Below are positions 63,245 to 64,000 of a DNA stretch of 64,000 nucleotides, piece by piece. A model generated the notes under the pieces. The model was not told the DNA's origin, did no database searches, and was given only the letters and a program-made list of their open reading frames with translations. Positions within the stretch are counted from its first letter, which is position 1. Every line of letters starts with the position of its first letter. A program made the position numbers and the translations under genes. Source of the DNA: Pseudomonas viridiflava (lineage in GTDB: Bacteria; Pseudomonadota; Gammaproteobacteria; Pseudomonadales; Pseudomonadaceae); NCBI RefSeq assembly GCF_900582625.1, contig NZ_UTIQ01000241.1, forward strand, positions 682,001 through 746,000, read 5' to 3'.

Positions 63245-64000
63245 CAAGGCCGCCAGGTTTTCAGGCCGCGGGCGATACGCTCAACCGCTTCCTGCAAGCG
63301 CGGCAGGCTTTGCGTGTAGGCAAAACGCACGTGATGGCCGGCTTGATAGCGACCGAAATCCAGGCCCGGCGTGAAGGCCACGTGCTCGGTTTCCAGGAAG
63401 TGCTGGCAGAAGGCAAAGGCGTCGCCGCCAAACGCGCTGATGTCTGCATATAAATAGAAGGCGCCTTCCGGCTCCACGGCAATGCCGAAGCCAAGTTCGC
63501 GCAGGGCTGGCAATAGAAAGTCGCGCCGGCGCGCAAATTCGCCACGGCGCTGTTCGAGAATTTCCAGCGTGGCGGGTTCGAAGCAGGCCAGCGCCGCATG
63601 CTGGGCCATGCTCGGCGCGCTGATGTAGAGGTTCTGCGCCAGTTTCTCCAGTTCGCCCACCGCTTGCGGCGGCGCCACCAACCAACCCAGGCGCCAGCCG
63701 GTCATGCCGAAGTATTTCGAGAAACTGTTGAGCACGAAGGCGTCGTTGTCGACTTCCAACACGCTGGCGGCATCCACGCCGTAGGTCAGGCCGTGGTAGA
63801 TCTCGTCCACCACCAAATGGCCGCCGTGACCCTTGATGGCTTTGGACAAACCGCCCAACTCTTCACGCGACAACAAGGTGCCGGTCGGGTTGGCCGGCGA
63901 TGCCACCAGGGCGCCGACGCTGTCGCGGTCCCAGTGGCGGTCGACCAGTTCAGGCGTCAGTTGGTAGCGCACGTCCGGGCCAACCGGCACCAACTGCGCA
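63244..64000 (-). CDS. Class I/II PLP-dependent aminotransferase, C-terminal part (cut by window edge)
   Basis: 252 codons are visible, open at the right edge. Landmarks are [27 protein letters not shown] (Asp that pairs with the PLP ring), and the Schiff-base lysine in [17 protein letters not shown], then FTPGLDFG and VRFAYTQS with the carboxylate-binding Arg. The closest type is an aspartate/aromatic-like aminotransferase; the substrate is undecided. In P. aeruginosa a gene of this type (PA4722) also precedes sfsA. Confidence 0.9.
   Translation of the reverse strand, partial: AQLVPVGPDVRYQLTPELVDRHWDRDSVGALVASPANPTGTLLSREELGGLSKAIKGHGGHLVVDEIYHGLTYGVDAASVLEVDNDAFVLNSFSKYFGMTGWRLGWLVAPPQAVGELEKLAQNLYISAPSMAQHAALACFEPATLEILEQRRGEFARRRDFLLPALRELGFGIAVEPEGAFYLYADISAFGGDAFAFCQHFLETEHVAFTPGLDFGRYQAGHHVRFAYTQSLPRLQEAVERIARGLKTWRP

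Overview
The window is a piece of a Pseudomonas chromosome, most likely from the P. fluorescens group or a close relative. The evidence is the gene order speA, yciH/sui1, Nudix, DUF2333, gcbA, ctpL, dsbD, aroQ, accB, accC, (EI24), prmA, (DUF3426), dusB, fis, purH, purD, retS, marC, which is the arrangement I know from P. aeruginosa PA4839-PA4857. Further support comes from the phu haem locus, the rimI gene with a large pseudomonad-type psi subunit upstream, and the TAGGAGC-type REP repeats. Coding sequence is generally GC-rich; the type VI effector region and the gap at 15.6-15.9 kb are AT-richer. No plasmid or phage genes were seen.

1-15.5 kb (minus strand): part of a type VI secretion (T6SS) gene cluster, read tssB, tssC, tssK, tssL, OmpA-like peptidoglycan-binding protein, hcp, vgrG, DUF4123 adaptor, two DUF3304 immunity-like genes, a Tle1-type phospholipase effector, a third DUF3304 gene, an unrecognised membrane protein, and a TssM-like protein cut by the left edge. 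Most junctions overlap by 4-35 nt, so it looks like one transcript. tssA, E, F, G, H and J are not in the window and may lie further left.

15.5-21.7 kb: an AT-rich gap, a GAF-GAF-GGDEF-EAL c-di-GMP protein, tRNA-Met(CAT) with a good promoter and terminator, a HigBA toxin-antitoxin pair, a cysteine-rich exported protein, a small membrane protein and a lipoprotein esterase.

21.7-50.1 kb: a core block of polyamine synthesis, c-di-GMP/chemotaxis, cytochrome-c/disulfide reduction, shikimate, fatty-acid initiation, ribosomal protein methylation, tRNA modification, Fis, purine synthesis and the RetS hybrid sensor. It is followed by MarC, an Hsp70-like protein bracketed by two REP doublets, and several small envelope proteins. 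GcbA, RetS, the GGDEF-EAL protein and the T6SS fit one theme, the choice between attached and free-living or competitive growth, but a direct link is inference.

50.1-64 kb: carbonic anhydrase, a membrane-anchored 5'-nucleotidase, rimI-holD, then haem uptake (phuW, V, U, T, S and a dedicated tonB on the minus strand, divergent from receptor phuR), a Rieske protein, sfsA and a partial aminotransferase. Dispersed repeats are frequent; one hairpin family (41.1 and 49.6 kb) shows compensating base changes between its two copies.
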